From: a virus
Virus record (IMG/VR): IMGVR_UViG_3300025864_000010
Location: 1-33,608 of that record
DNA length: 33,608 nt
Strand: one strand, 5' to 3'
In this document: piece after piece, positions 15,568 to 24,893 of the stretch
Numbering within the stretch: the stretch's first letter is position 1
How the letters are laid out: each line of letters starts with the position of its first letter
Notes under the pieces: model-generated
Told to the model about the DNA's origin: nothing
Databases searched by the model: none
What the model saw: the letters and a program-made list of their open reading frames with translations, nothing else
Position numbers and translations under genes: made by a program

Positions 15568-16857
15568 ATGGAAGAAGAAAAAGATAACAAGATAAGTGTA
15601 GGAAAAACAGTTAATATAAATGCTGCAGCATCAGTATATAATCTCCCTACATTTGCAACATCATATAATGGACGCTTTATCAAATGGCTCGATTCAGATA
15701 ATGTTTCACAATGGCCGGACAAACTTCTTGAATACAAATCAAGTTCTGCTCTCCATGGACGTATTACTCGAGGTATCATACGTCAAGTAATAGGTGCAGG
15801 ATTTACTTATGACACATCTCTAGGCCAACAATCAACTGCAACTGAAGCTTTTCTTAAAAAAGAGAATAAAGACGGTGATAATTTATTTCAAATATGGAGT
15901 AAGTTTGTCGACGACGAATATACTTTTGGACCTGCAGCATTAGTTCTTGTATATGAGAAATCAAAAGCTTCTATACTTTCAGTTGAACATATCAACATGA
16001 GACAAATACGTGCAGTTCCTGTAGTTGATAAAAAGATTCCAGGTTGGATATGGTCTTGGGATTGGAACAAACAACAAAAGAATGATGAGTGGCTTTATAT
16101 TCCTTCAAATGACTTCTTAAATGCTAAAGCATCTGCAGATGGTGTTAAAAAAGCTATTGTTGATGCCGAAACTGCAATGAAAAACATGCAAGTAGACGAT
16201 GTAAAAAAATCCCTTAAAGCAATTGATGATATTTACGGAACAACAAACGTGACCGTTTTAGTTCACATGCCAACAAGAGACACTGTTAGTTTCTACTATC
16301 CTTCATGGCCAACTTATATAGGAGGTTTAACTTCTATTCGTTCAGACATTAAAGCCAGTGAATATAACTTAAATGCTTTATCTAATGGACTTAACATTGA
16401 TAGCATACTAATGATATACGGTATTAATTCAACTGAAGGAAAAGAAGTATTTTGTAACGACTTTAATGCTCAGATTAGAAATCCTGATAGAGGCAAGGGT
16501 ACATTATTCCTATTTCCCCCAGACGAACAACACAAACCTGATTTTGAAGCATTAAATTCTAACAGTGAAGCAATGTTATATAGCAAAATCAACTTAGATT
16601 TAACAGATAAGATACTTCAGGCACATGGAATTACAGTGCCAAGTTTGGTCGGTGTATCAAAAAGTTCTATATTCGGAGATTCAGGCGATGCACTTATACA
16701 AGGAGCACAATTATTTTATGAGGAAACGATACTTCCATTACAAATGAAATGTATTGAACCAATAAACAAAATCATGTTATATAATGGGTTATGCCCGCTT
16801 ACTGTCGACAGACTTAAATCTTCTTTACAAACTCAAATCACAAAACCAACGAACTAA
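15568..16857 (+). CDS. Portal protein
   Basis: A 429-aa protein with the portal pattern: an N-terminal alpha/beta wing, a central stem region (PSWPTYIGGLTSIRSDIKASEYNLNAL), then the conserved late part VPSLVGVSKSSIFGDSGDALIQG with the EETILPLQMKCIEPINKIM helix, which recalls PBSX/SPP1-type portals. It forms the dodecameric ring through which DNA enters. In most phages it follows terL directly; here about 11 kb of tail and head genes lie between, and connector genes follow it. Confidence 0.82.
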   Translation: MEEEKDNKISVGKTVNINAAASVYNLPTFATSYNGRFIKWLDSDNVSQWPDKLLEYKSSSALHGRITRGIIRQVIGAGFTYDTSLGQQSTATEAFLKKENKDGDNLFQIWSKFVDDEYTFGPAALVLVYEKSKASILSVEHINMRQIRAVPVVDKKIPGWIWSWDWNKQQKNDEWLYIPSNDFLNAKASADGVKKAIVDAETAMKNMQVDDVKKSLKAIDDIYGTTNVTVLVHMPTRDTVSFYYPSWPTYIGGLTSIRSDIKASEYNLNALSNGLNIDSILMIYGINSTEGKEVFCNDFNAQIRNPDRGKGTLFLFPPDEQHKPDFEALNSNSEAMLYSKINLDLTDKILQAHGITVPSLVGVSKSSIFGDSGDALIQGAQLFYEETILPLQMKCIEPINKIMLYNGLCPLTVDRLKSSLQTQITKPTN

Positions 16858-16872
16858 TAAAAATATAAAGAT

Positions 16873-17421
16873 ATGAATCAACTCCTAAACGTGAAGTATT
16901 TCACAGATAATACAACCTACAGTTCAAATGTGCCGGCAAAGTATATTATTCCAAGTATTATTGATGCTCAGGCGATACATTTAGAACATTTAATAGGATA
17001 TAATTTAGTTAAAAAGTTAAGTGACGACGGATTCACTGGTGTTCTCGTAGAACCATATTTATCACTACTTTATAACTTCATACTTCCATATCTTGTTAAA
17101 GCTACTGAATTTGAGTTATTGAGCAATACTTTCAAGAAAACTGCACAAGGCTATGTTAATATGACTAATGGAGGAACAGAACTTGTAGAATTTGCAACAA
17201 TTAACGCAAGAAAATATGCAGTTGAACAACAAATGCAAATATATGGTGATAGAATTACACGATATTTATCAGGACATAATGAATTCACTGAATATTGGTC
17301 AATGTCAACAGATCAAGATAATGCCAGTCCGAACTCATTATCAATGGTTTATATAGACCCTGCGATACACAGATTTAATGTTCACGCGTATAACATGATA
17401 CAGGATGATTACGTAAAATAA
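16873..17421 (+). CDS. Head-tail connector / adaptor protein
   Basis: A 182-aa protein directly behind the portal. A helical core (about residues 20-140: PSIIDAQAIHLEHLIG ... PYLVKATEFELLSNTFKKTAQG) resembles the helical-bundle adaptors that bind under the portal ring. No catalytic motif. Assignment by position and helical content. Confidence 0.6.
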   Translation: MNQLLNVKYFTDNTTYSSNVPAKYIIPSIIDAQAIHLEHLIGYNLVKKLSDDGFTGVLVEPYLSLLYNFILPYLVKATEFELLSNTFKKTAQGYVNMTNGGTELVEFATINARKYAVEQQMQIYGDRITRYLSGHNEFTEYWSMSTDQDNASPNSLSMVYIDPAIHRFNVHAYNMIQDDYVK

Positions 17422-17431
17422 AAATAATATA

Positions 17432-17866
17432 ATGAATATAACTTTATTAGAAATAGATGCAAATCTTAAATCTTATGCAGACTCTTATTTGGGAATAAAT
17501 ACATATTACTCTCATATCGTTCTTATCCCTAATGATGTTGAATACCCTATGATGTTAGTAGAATATGGCAATTCATCGTTTCCTGAAGGAGCGGTTGAAC
17601 ATAGTGTAACGTGTAATTTTTTAGATATTTTGAATGATGCACAAGATAATGATATTTCGATTCTTAGTAGAATGGAACAGATGATTGTCGACTTTAAAAC
17701 CAATTATTTACAACTAAAAGACGTAACGAGAGGTTTTTATATTCCTGACACAAAACCAGTAGCTACAAAGATACAAATATCAAATCCTGATAACGCGATT
17801 GGCTATAGCATATCATTCATTATAGTTGCTCCTAATGATTCCTATTTAACCGATATTCCACTATAA
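17432..17866 (+). CDS. Probable tail completion / neck protein
   Basis: A 144-aa alpha/beta protein between the adaptor and the HK97 gp10-like gene, with a one-base overlap to the latter. Two central helices flank a beta sheet (ILSRMEQMIVDFKTNYL), a layout common in tail terminator and head-closure proteins. No specific motif is recognised. Confidence 0.5.
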   Translation: MNITLLEIDANLKSYADSYLGINTYYSHIVLIPNDVEYPMMLVEYGNSSFPEGAVEHSVTCNFLDILNDAQDNDISILSRMEQMIVDFKTNYLQLKDVTRGFYIPDTKPVATKIQISNPDNAIGYSISFIIVAPNDSYLTDIPL

Positions 17867-18201
17867 TGTCCGATGTTTCATTTGATATATTAAAAACTGC
17901 TTTAGAAAAAGCGATATCGAATCCTGTTTGGATGAATAACTTTGATTCAGATTTCGCTAACAAGGCCGAAAAATCTATCAAAGCAGTTACTCCTGTGATA
18001 TCAGGTGCTCTTAAAAATAGTGTTAAGGTTACTCCATTAAAGTCTGGAATTAACGTCTCGATGTTATATTATGGGATATATGTTGACGAAGGAACGAAAC
18101 GCATGAAAGCAAGACATTTTATTGCAAGAGGATTGGGAATAAATATCGGACCTATGATTGCACAAGAAATAGAAAAGACACTTAAAGAAGCTTTACAGTA
18201 A
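17866..18201 (+). CDS. HK97 gp10-like neck protein
   Basis: A 111-aa protein with the family pattern: GALKNSVKVTPLKSG, then YYGIYVDEGTKRMKARHFIARGL, matching the loop-strand plus 'Y-x-x-Y-V-D-E-G-T' and 'M-x-A-R-x-F' signature of HK97 gp10-type head-tail joining proteins. It starts on the last base of the upstream gene (TAATG). It would connect the portal/adaptor complex to the tail. Confidence 0.75.
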   Translation: MSDVSFDILKTALEKAISNPVWMNNFDSDFANKAEKSIKAVTPVISGALKNSVKVTPLKSGINVSMLYYGIYVDEGTKRMKARHFIARGLGINIGPMIAQEIEKTLKEALQ

Positions 18202-18220
18202 CTAATCTATAACTTTTATA

Positions 18221-18236
18221 TTATATATAAAATAAC
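18221..18236 (+). promoter_or_regulatory. Promoter-like motif TTATATATAAAATAAC
   Basis: A weaker variant of the TGAATATATAAWA motif, 11 bases before the distal tail gene at 18248, in one of the few gaps of the tail block. Confidence 0.4.
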
Positions 18237-18247
18237 AACTTAAAACC

Positions 18248-19276
18248 ATGGCTCTTACATGCACTACAGCACTTCCATTAATTATTCCAGTTTATGGAAA
18301 CATCGATATATCAATTGGTAATCCATCAGCAGATTATCTTCAATTAGATATTTATATTGGTGATGCTTCGAAAGGTAGATATCAAGGGGATAAGCGAAGT
18401 TTGCAATTTATTGGAACACATGCAGAACCTAATATAAAACGTACACTTCAATCATTTTTTGCAAGTGACGCAAGTGCTATTCCTGTGATTAAGCGATTCG
18501 ATTTGGTTGCAAAATCATTTACATCTGGCGTCGAATCATCTACTTATGTTGATAATTTCTATGTATATAATGGTACACAACAAATTGATGTTTCGGGATT
18601 TATAAATAACTGGAATGCAGATATTGATGTTCACCCAACAGATACAAATGTAAATCTTTATTTATTTCAAGGCGTATTTTCTAATTCTATAGGGCCTATT
18701 ATAGATAGATCATTACTTTCTATTAAAATAACTAAGGATGGAGTTGCAACAGGAGGGATTGCAATTGCGCATAATGATTATCCTCAAATATATAAATTAA
18801 AAATAGATCCGTCAACATTAGGAACATCTACAAACAAAGTTTATACTGTAGATGTTAGCACAGGTGTTTCTTATTTAAAAACAATTAACGTTCAACCTAT
18901 AAAATATGGACACTTCATTCCTAAGAAACTTACATATGTAGATAGAAATGGAGCAATAAATTCAGTAAATATAGACTTAGGATATGATGAACAAATAGAT
19001 ATCACAAAAAACTTATATAACGCTAATGGAACGTTTAAATCATACAACACACAATATATAAGAACATTTACTGCAACAACAGATTGGATGAGTGAATCAC
19101 AAGCAACTTATTTTACAGAGATATATACAAGTCCAAGCGTTATAATTGATGGTGCGTATGTTAATATACTTGATAAATCTCAACCAGTGCTGAAACAACG
19201 TCCTGATAGACTCATATCATACACAGTAAGTTATACAAAGGCTGAAGAACAGCTATCACAAATTCAAATAAATTAA
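18248..19276 (+). CDS. Distal tail protein-like
   Basis: A 342-aa beta-rich protein. The C-terminal part (about 240-335) carries the pattern seen in Bacteroidota phage distal tail proteins: a Y-x-DRNG strand, a charged middle, TTDWMSESQATYFTEIYTSPSVIIDG and VNILDKS. The N-terminus (PLIIPVYGNIDISIG) is short and hydrophobic. It stands directly before the two tail-hub genes, where tails attach their tip complex. Confidence 0.6.
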   Translation: MALTCTTALPLIIPVYGNIDISIGNPSADYLQLDIYIGDASKGRYQGDKRSLQFIGTHAEPNIKRTLQSFFASDASAIPVIKRFDLVAKSFTSGVESSTYVDNFYVYNGTQQIDVSGFINNWNADIDVHPTDTNVNLYLFQGVFSNSIGPIIDRSLLSIKITKDGVATGGIAIAHNDYPQIYKLKIDPSTLGTSTNKVYTVDVSTGVSYLKTINVQPIKYGHFIPKKLTYVDRNGAINSVNIDLGYDEQIDITKNLYNANGTFKSYNTQYIRTFTATTDWMSESQATYFTEIYTSPSVIIDGAYVNILDKSQPVLKQRPDRLISYTVSYTKAEEQLSQIQIN

Positions 19277-19280
19277 AAAA

Positions 19281-20984
19281 ATGCTTCAATTAAAAATTAA
19301 CAATACTCTTATTCCTCTTCCTGAATCAGTAATTCCCGAATTGAACTTCTTGTTAAAAGATGTGCAAGATTTTGGTACGAAGAATACTTCATTTACAAGA
19401 GACCTTGTAGTATTGATTACACCTGAGACAGATTCTATATTTAAAAGTTTGAATAATACTAATTCTATCGATTATAATGTAAGTAAAAAAATACAAGGTA
19501 GTTTATTAGAAGATGGCATTCCTATTTTATCTGGTTCAATAAAAGTTGTAGATACTGATTCTTTTGCATATTATCTTCAAATGAATTCAGGTGAATTATC
19601 TGTATTTGATAAAATTGGTGATGAACTCATTAAAGGAAATACAGATACAACAAAAGATGTGATATTTACTGGAGATTTATATTCTGTTAATTATAACATG
19701 TCCACTTTAAGAACATTTTTTAATGCTAACCCAAGAAATGATGGTAAAGGAATAATGTTCGGTTTTATTGATCATTCAAATACAATAAATACTCCTGATG
19801 ATTTAACTACTAATTATCCAAGTATTCCAGGTTTAGCAGTTCGACAATTGTTTAATAAAATAATGACAGATGCAAGTGTCCAATATGAATTTAGTAATGA
19901 TATTAGCACTGCAATAAATAAAATGTATATTCCGTTTAATGGAATTCTTAACTCATCGGATTACAATTATGGAAATTATTTCTTTGGTGATCCTGTAGGT
20001 GATCCTTCATTTGGTCATCCATATTATTCAAATGGCGCAGATATACAATTAAATAATGATTATTCAGGAAATCCATTTTTTGGAGAAGTATCTCCAATAG
20101 GAACAGTAAGAGGTTTTATATTTGATTATTATGGGCAAACTTATAATCCTGGCTATGCTTGTAAAATTGATGCAGTATCAGGAGGATATGATAGTTTGAA
20201 TGGTCTTCCTTGGAATTATCATCAAACAGATACTACTTTTATTTTACCTATGTCTGGAACATACACAATAGATGTTTCGTTAAAAATATATGGTCGTGGC
20301 AGTGTAGATACAATAGATTTTTCTTGGATAGCGTACACACCTGCTAATGGAATTATGTCTAAACCAACATTTGGAAAACTGGTAGATGCTTTATTATGTC
20401 CTTCTGGTGTATATACTTATGTAAGTGAAACAAAAGATCTTGAGATCACAGATTTAACACGATTAAGATTTTATATGGAATCTGCAACAAATCCGGATGA
20501 TCCTAATAATTCAGATGCACATATTATATTTGGACCAGATTCACGTGTAAAAATTACATTAAAAAATAGTGTATATAATAATGTAAATAGTTTTGATATT
20601 AATTCTTTACTACCTTTACAGTTAAAGAAAAAAGATTTTATAGATGCTATTTTCAAAGAATTCAACGCCTATGTTACAATAGATACAATAACAAATAAAT
20701 TACTTATTCAAACTCCAGATGAATTTTTCGCTAATGGAGAAACAAAGGATTGGACGAATAAAATAGACAAAGATACTTTAAAAAGTCATAAATTAAAAAA
20801 TGATCAACCTTCAGAGTTTAACTTTAAATATTTATTAGATACTGATTTGTTTAACACAGATTACAATTCAAAATATGGAAAGACTTTCGGTGATTTAAAG
20901 ATACTTAATGATAGTGAGTTCTCTATAGGAAATACAGATATTCAAATTCCTTTAGGTTCAACAATATTAAAAACAATTTCATAA
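19281..20984 (+). CDS. Tail hub / baseplate protein, N-terminal part
   Basis: A 567-aa protein. Residues 1-120 carry the tail-hub opening common in this phage group (LDVQDFGTKNTSFTRD-like: LKDVQDFGTKNTSFTRDLVV, then TDSIFKSLN and GIPILSGSIKVV). A beta-sandwich insert (about 210-430, rich in Tyr, Gly, Pro) may bind carbohydrate. The C-terminal part returns to hub-like sequence (KKDFIDAIFKEFNAYVTID). The protein seems to stop inside the hub fold; the missing piece appears at the start of the next gene, one base further on and in another frame. Confidence 0.62.
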   Translation: MLQLKINNTLIPLPESVIPELNFLLKDVQDFGTKNTSFTRDLVVLITPETDSIFKSLNNTNSIDYNVSKKIQGSLLEDGIPILSGSIKVVDTDSFAYYLQMNSGELSVFDKIGDELIKGNTDTTKDVIFTGDLYSVNYNMSTLRTFFNANPRNDGKGIMFGFIDHSNTINTPDDLTTNYPSIPGLAVRQLFNKIMTDASVQYEFSNDISTAINKMYIPFNGILNSSDYNYGNYFFGDPVGDPSFGHPYYSNGADIQLNNDYSGNPFFGEVSPIGTVRGFIFDYYGQTYNPGYACKIDAVSGGYDSLNGLPWNYHQTDTTFILPMSGTYTIDVSLKIYGRGSVDTIDFSWIAYTPANGIMSKPTFGKLVDALLCPSGVYTYVSETKDLEITDLTRLRFYMESATNPDDPNNSDAHIIFGPDSRVKITLKNSVYNNVNSFDINSLLPLQLKKKDFIDAIFKEFNAYVTIDTITNKLLIQTPDEFFANGETKDWTNKIDKDTLKSHKLKNDQPSEFNFKYLLDTDLFNTDYNSKYGKTFGDLKILNDSEFSIGNTDIQIPLGSTILKTIS

Positions 20985-20985
20985 A

Positions 20986-23900
20986 ATGACACTAAATAAC
21001 GCATATCCTTTAATAATTCCAGTTATAACAGATGGAAATCAGTTTAAAACAGATTGGAAACCACGTATTTTATTTTCAAATACAGTTGATGTTAGCATGT
21101 TATATGGTGTTGATAGTTCTTTTAACAATACAACGATTACAAAATTCAATACTTTTAGCAATGTAAATGATAATCACAAAGATTCATCGACGTTAAATCT
21201 TTTATTCAATGCTAAAGATACATATTCAGATAATATATTAGAAAGCAATAACACAATATTCAATAAAAACTATATTACTGAAGTAACAGATTTATTAAAT
21301 GATAGCGCTCAACTTATAACAGCAAAAATAAAACTTACTCCCTGGGATATTTATAACATAAGGTTTAATGATATCATTGAGTTAAATATTCCAGAATATG
21401 AAGGAACTTATAGAATAAATGCTATTAAGAACTATAAACCTAATGAATTATGTGATGTTGAACTTATAAAAATCAATTATAATGTTTATTCTTATGATGT
21501 AAGTATTGCAACCACAATTATAACAAGAACTCAGTTAAGTACAACTGAAAATATAAATACTGGAACCGGTTCAAGCAGTTCAAGTGGTGGAAGTGGTGGC
21601 GGAACTGGTGGTACATCAACTCCTTATGATGATAGTGTTTTATATGATTATATTGATAGTTCATTTGGGTTAAGAGATACTTCAATTGCTTGGCTAAAAA
21701 CAAATAAATTAGATTATCGAACTTTCGGAACTGCTGCAAATAATGATACAGAAGATTTTGCTGCGGTTGGAAATACTGGTACGGCAGATTTAAATACCAT
21801 TATAACAAGTGGAATGTATCGTATTAATACTGTCAATGCTAATATGCCTACAGGTTGTGAATATGGACAACTTCTTGTAATGCACGGACCAGGTGATACA
21901 ATAACACAACTTGCAACAGATTATATTAGCAATCAAATACATTGGAGAAGTGCTTCTGGTATTGGATCTACTCCTACATGGGGATTCTGGCAAAGATTAT
22001 GGCATTCGGGTGATTTTGCTCCTACCGATTTTGTAGCAGTAACTGGAGATACAATGACTGGTGATTTAACGTTAAATGCCGCATTAAAAATTACTGGTGA
22101 TGCTTCTATTACAGGATCGATCAATATGAAAGATGGCGGTAGTCTCTGGATTGGAAATCAAACAATGCTTGATTCTTCATCAAGATTAAGATTACATCAC
22201 TCACCAACTGGAAGTGCTTACATAGATTATTATGAAAATCTCTATTTCAGATCTGGATATGCAGGTACTTCCGCTGTAATGGTTTGCAGTAGTCTTGGCA
22301 GTCTCAGTTCAGGTTCTTATATATCTGGTTTTGCAGGTAGTGGTTGGAATATTAATAACACAGGAACATCTTATGACCTCGAAGTTGATAATCTTAAAGT
22401 AAGAAATAAGCTTTCAGCATTTCAATTAGAAATTAATGAAATTAACTCTATTGGTGGCGGTTTAATAATTTCAACAGCAAATGGAATAGCATACGATGTT
22501 GCAGATAGAGGCGATGGTACTTGGAATATATTCTTTGATGAAGGCATAAGTGGAACTAATCCAATTCAGTTTGTAGCAAGTGATTATATTAAAGCTCAGA
22601 TATGGGGCAATGGTGGAACACAAAATTATTTAGGTCAAGTACTTTATGTTGCTCATTCAGCAACTTTAGGTAGTGCTTATGTTCAAGTTACACCATTAAC
22701 AGGAACACCTTGGAAAGGTATGAAACTTGTTCAATATGGAAATTCAGGTGATGCTGCAAGACAAAGTGCTATTTATTTAACTGCAACTGATACAAACAAT
22801 CCTTATATTGATTTTTTATCAGGTGTTAATGCAGGTAGTTTTGCAGGAAAACAAATTAGTAGAATTGGAAATCTTTCAGGAATAACCGATAGTGATTTAG
22901 GTGGAAGTTTAACTGGCAATGGAGCATACTTAAGTAATTTATATGCTAAAGGTAGAATAGTTCTTCCAAATGCAGGTATGACAAATGAAGGAAGTTCAAG
23001 TTCAGATATTAGATTATATGCTGGATCAAGTTATGCAAGTAGAGCAACAGCACCATTTAGAGTAACACAAGGTGGGGATGCAGTTATGAGCGGTGTTGTT
23101 GAATTAGGAACTGCTTCTGCAACTACCGGTACAAATACTGGTTCTCTGAAAATTAAAGGTGCTGGTATTACAATACCTTCACAAGATAATGATACTGCCG
23201 CAATAGTATTTAACTTTGTGGGATATAATGATGCTACGAGTAGATTTCGTGACATCCTCATTTATAATGGTAAAGGTGCTATTATAGCCGGTTTCCAAGG
23301 CAGTTCCAATGCTGTATTAGTCTATAATACTTTATCTGTTTCTGGTATAACTACACTTACTGGATTAACTAAAACTTCAGGTGGTGTGCACATTGGTGGG
23401 ACAACAGATCCTGGATCAGATAATCTTATAGTTGATGGCACTACTACACTTACTGGAGCTATTACACTTACTGGGTTAACTAAAACTACAGGTGGTGTAC
23501 ATATTGGAGGTACAACGGATCCAGGAGTAGATAATCTTATAGTTGATGGAACTACTACACATACTGGAATTACTACACAAACAGGAACACTGGATATAAA
23601 TGGAAATATCGATGCTACTGGTTCTTCAAACATTGCTTTAAGTCAAAGACATTTAGGCGCTCAAGGTGGTACCGATATTACGTGTGCTACATCAAACACC
23701 ATCATATCTGATATGACTCTAGGCATCACACCAAAAGGAAGTCATATTTTAGTTATGTTTTCTGCTCCATTTTATACATCAACGGCAGGTGTTGTACATC
23801 TGAATATACAAACTGTTCAGGGTGGATATGGTTCGACATCAGACACCACAGTGTCTCAGGTTACTAATGCACCCGGTGTGATCACTTTCAATACATTAGT

Positions 23901-24021
23901 TGACGTTACTCCTAATGTATACACTGCTGTATACATATATTGGTATGGAGCAAATACAAACATAAAACAAAGAGGTTCTACTGATGGAGTGAGAAAAGTA
24001 ATAGCAATTGATCTAATGTAA
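20986..24021 (+). CDS. Tail hub C-terminal part fused to receptor-binding fibre (pyocin-knob)
   Basis: A 1011-aa protein. Residues 1-185 complete the hub fold (KPRILFSNT ... LTPWDIYNIRFNDIIEL ... YRINAIKNYKPNELCDVELIKI). A Ser/Gly hinge follows near 193-215, then a pyocin-knob-like module (about 258-345; DLNTIITSGMYRIN, GQLLVMHGPGDTITQLATD, WGFWQRLW). A VTGDTMTGDL shaft follows, then two 37-residue repeats (789-862) and a C-terminal beta jelly-roll-like tip (about 885-1011). It likely forms the tail spike or receptor binding protein. Confidence 0.72.
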   Translation: MTLNNAYPLIIPVITDGNQFKTDWKPRILFSNTVDVSMLYGVDSSFNNTTITKFNTFSNVNDNHKDSSTLNLLFNAKDTYSDNILESNNTIFNKNYITEVTDLLNDSAQLITAKIKLTPWDIYNIRFNDIIELNIPEYEGTYRINAIKNYKPNELCDVELIKINYNVYSYDVSIATTIITRTQLSTTENINTGTGSSSSSGGSGGGTGGTSTPYDDSVLYDYIDSSFGLRDTSIAWLKTNKLDYRTFGTAANNDTEDFAAVGNTGTADLNTIITSGMYRINTVNANMPTGCEYGQLLVMHGPGDTITQLATDYISNQIHWRSASGIGSTPTWGFWQRLWHSGDFAPTDFVAVTGDTMTGDLTLNAALKITGDASITGSINMKDGGSLWIGNQTMLDSSSRLRLHHSPTGSAYIDYYENLYFRSGYAGTSAVMVCSSLGSLSSGSYISGFAGSGWNINNTGTSYDLEVDNLKVRNKLSAFQLEINEINSIGGGLIISTANGIAYDVADRGDGTWNIFFDEGISGTNPIQFVASDYIKAQIWGNGGTQNYLGQVLYVAHSATLGSAYVQVTPLTGTPWKGMKLVQYGNSGDAARQSAIYLTATDTNNPYIDFLSGVNAGSFAGKQISRIGNLSGITDSDLGGSLTGNGAYLSNLYAKGRIVLPNAGMTNEGSSSSDIRLYAGSSYASRATAPFRVTQGGDAVMSGVVELGTASATTGTNTGSLKIKGAGITIPSQDNDTAAIVFNFVGYNDATSRFRDILIYNGKGAIIAGFQGSSNAVLVYNTLSVSGITTLTGLTKTSGGVHIGGTTDPGSDNLIVDGTTTLTGAITLTGLTKTTGGVHIGGTTDPGVDNLIVDGTTTHTGITTQTGTLDINGNIDATGSSNIALSQRHLGAQGGTDITCATSNTIISDMTLGITPKGSHILVMFSAPFYTSTAGVVHLNIQTVQGGYGSTSDTTVSQVTNAPGVITFNTLVDVTPNVYTAVYIYWYGANTNIKQRGSTDGVRKVIAIDLM
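23350..23571 (+). repeat. Two tandem 111-bp coding repeats in fibre gene
   Basis: 23350-23460 and 23461-23571 encode 37-residue units that differ at few positions; both contain GGVHIGGTTDPG and DNLIVDGTTT. The DNA differs more than the protein, largely at third codon positions, so the duplication is not recent or was reshaped under selection for protein sequence. Confidence 0.85.
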
Positions 24022-24060
24022 AATAATTAACAACAATTAACTAAATTAAATATAAATAAT

Positions 24061-24378
24061 ATGCAAGTACTAAAAACAATTCCAGGGATTCCAGCAGTTG
24101 CTGAGATCGTAGATTCCGTTTACAAAGTTAATACAATGTCTATAGATTTTATAGCCAGTACAGTTTCTTTTACTGTAGTAAGTAATTATATTCCATCATT
24201 TAATATGAATGGAGTAAATCTTACTGCACCAGTAAGTAGAACAGTATCATTTACTGAAATAGCACCATTAATAGTATCTGCTGACCTTTTAGGATTCGCA
24301 GCAGTTATTCGTCAGGCATTAGCTTTGGCAATGAATGTTCCAATTGAAAAAGTTCCAGAAGATATTTTTTCAGCATAA
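24061..24378 (+). CDS. Unknown 105-aa protein between tail and lysis genes
   Basis: Beta-rich first half, then a helix (PLIVSADLLGFAAVIRQALALAMN). No signal peptide, cysteine or recognisable motif. It lies between the fibre gene and the lysis cassette. It could be a small virion component. Confidence 0.65.
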   Translation: MQVLKTIPGIPAVAEIVDSVYKVNTMSIDFIASTVSFTVVSNYIPSFNMNGVNLTAPVSRTVSFTEIAPLIVSADLLGFAAVIRQALALAMNVPIEKVPEDIFSA

Positions 24379-24386
24379 AAAACGAA

Positions 24387-24401
24387 TGAATATATAAAAT
24401 A
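24387..24401 (+). promoter_or_regulatory. Promoter-like motif TGAATATATAAAATA ahead of lysis genes
   Basis: A strong match to the genome-wide motif, eight bases before the ATG at 24410. It would give the lysis cassette its own start site. Confidence 0.55.
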
Positions 24402-24409
24402 AAAAGAAT

Positions 24410-24595
24410 ATGGAAATTACAAAAGAATTTTTAGAAACACGACTTAAAGATTATGCAAGTCAAGTAAAAGTAATCGGCGAACAACTTATGCAACAAACTA
24501 TTTTATTGCATAAGTATGAAGGAGCATGCGATTCTATTCAAACTTTAATAAAAGAAATTGAAGTTAAAACCGAAATAAATGAGAACAAAGTTTAG
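24410..24595 (+). CDS. Small coiled-coil protein, 61 aa
   Basis: Helical, with heptad-like Leu/Ile spacing over nearly its full length (LETRLKDYASQVKVIGEQL, then LIKEIEVKTEI). It ends with TAG followed at once by TGA, the only TAG stop I noted among the larger genes. It overlaps the holin candidate start (24579) by 17 bases, so the two are probably translationally coupled. It might be a holin partner. Confidence 0.65.
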   Translation: MEITKEFLETRLKDYASQVKVIGEQLMQQTILLHKYEGACDSIQTLIKEIEVKTEINENKV

Positions 24596-24893
24596 TGATC
24601 TAATAAGAAACGACAATGGCAAAACCAGTGGTTCGGGATTTGTGGGGGTTTTGGCCGGTACTGTTTGTACACTTGTGATATTGGCAGGAGCAATACTTGC
24701 TTTTATGCATAGTCCTGATGCAATAACAATAATTGATAAAGCCTTGATGGGCTTAACTTTAAGCGCTGCGTTATTAGGATTAAGAAAAATGAGTAAAAGC
24801 AATAACACATTTGCAACAACAGATGAAAAAGACAAAGAAGTTAAACAAGAAAATAAATCTGATAATAAAGACCTAAATGACAACAATATCTAA
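24579..24893 (+). CDS. Holin candidate, two membrane segments
   Basis: A 104-aa protein with two predicted membrane helices: about residues 19-43 (GSGFVGVLAGTVCTLVILAG...) and about 50-66 (IIDKALMGLTLSAALLG). A short N-terminus precedes them and a hydrophilic Lys/Asp/Asn tail follows. Size, topology and the endolysin gene behind it (overlap of 17 bases) fit a holin that opens the inner membrane at lysis. Holins share little sequence, so this rests on topology and context. Confidence 0.68.
   Translation: MRTKFSDLIRNDNGKTSGSGFVGVLAGTVCTLVILAGAILAFMHSPDAITIIDKALMGLTLSAALLGLRKMSKSNNTFATTDEKDKEVKQENKSDNKDLNDNNI

Noticed and set aside
23322-23633. 103-aa minus-strand ORF with internal repeats
   Set aside because: Its repeats are simply the complement of the 37-residue fibre repeats on the plus strand.
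24545-24886. 113-aa hydrophobic minus-strand ORF opposite the holin candidate
   Set aside because: Antisense of hydrophobic codons is often hydrophobic too; it is embedded in the coupled lysis genes on the other strand.
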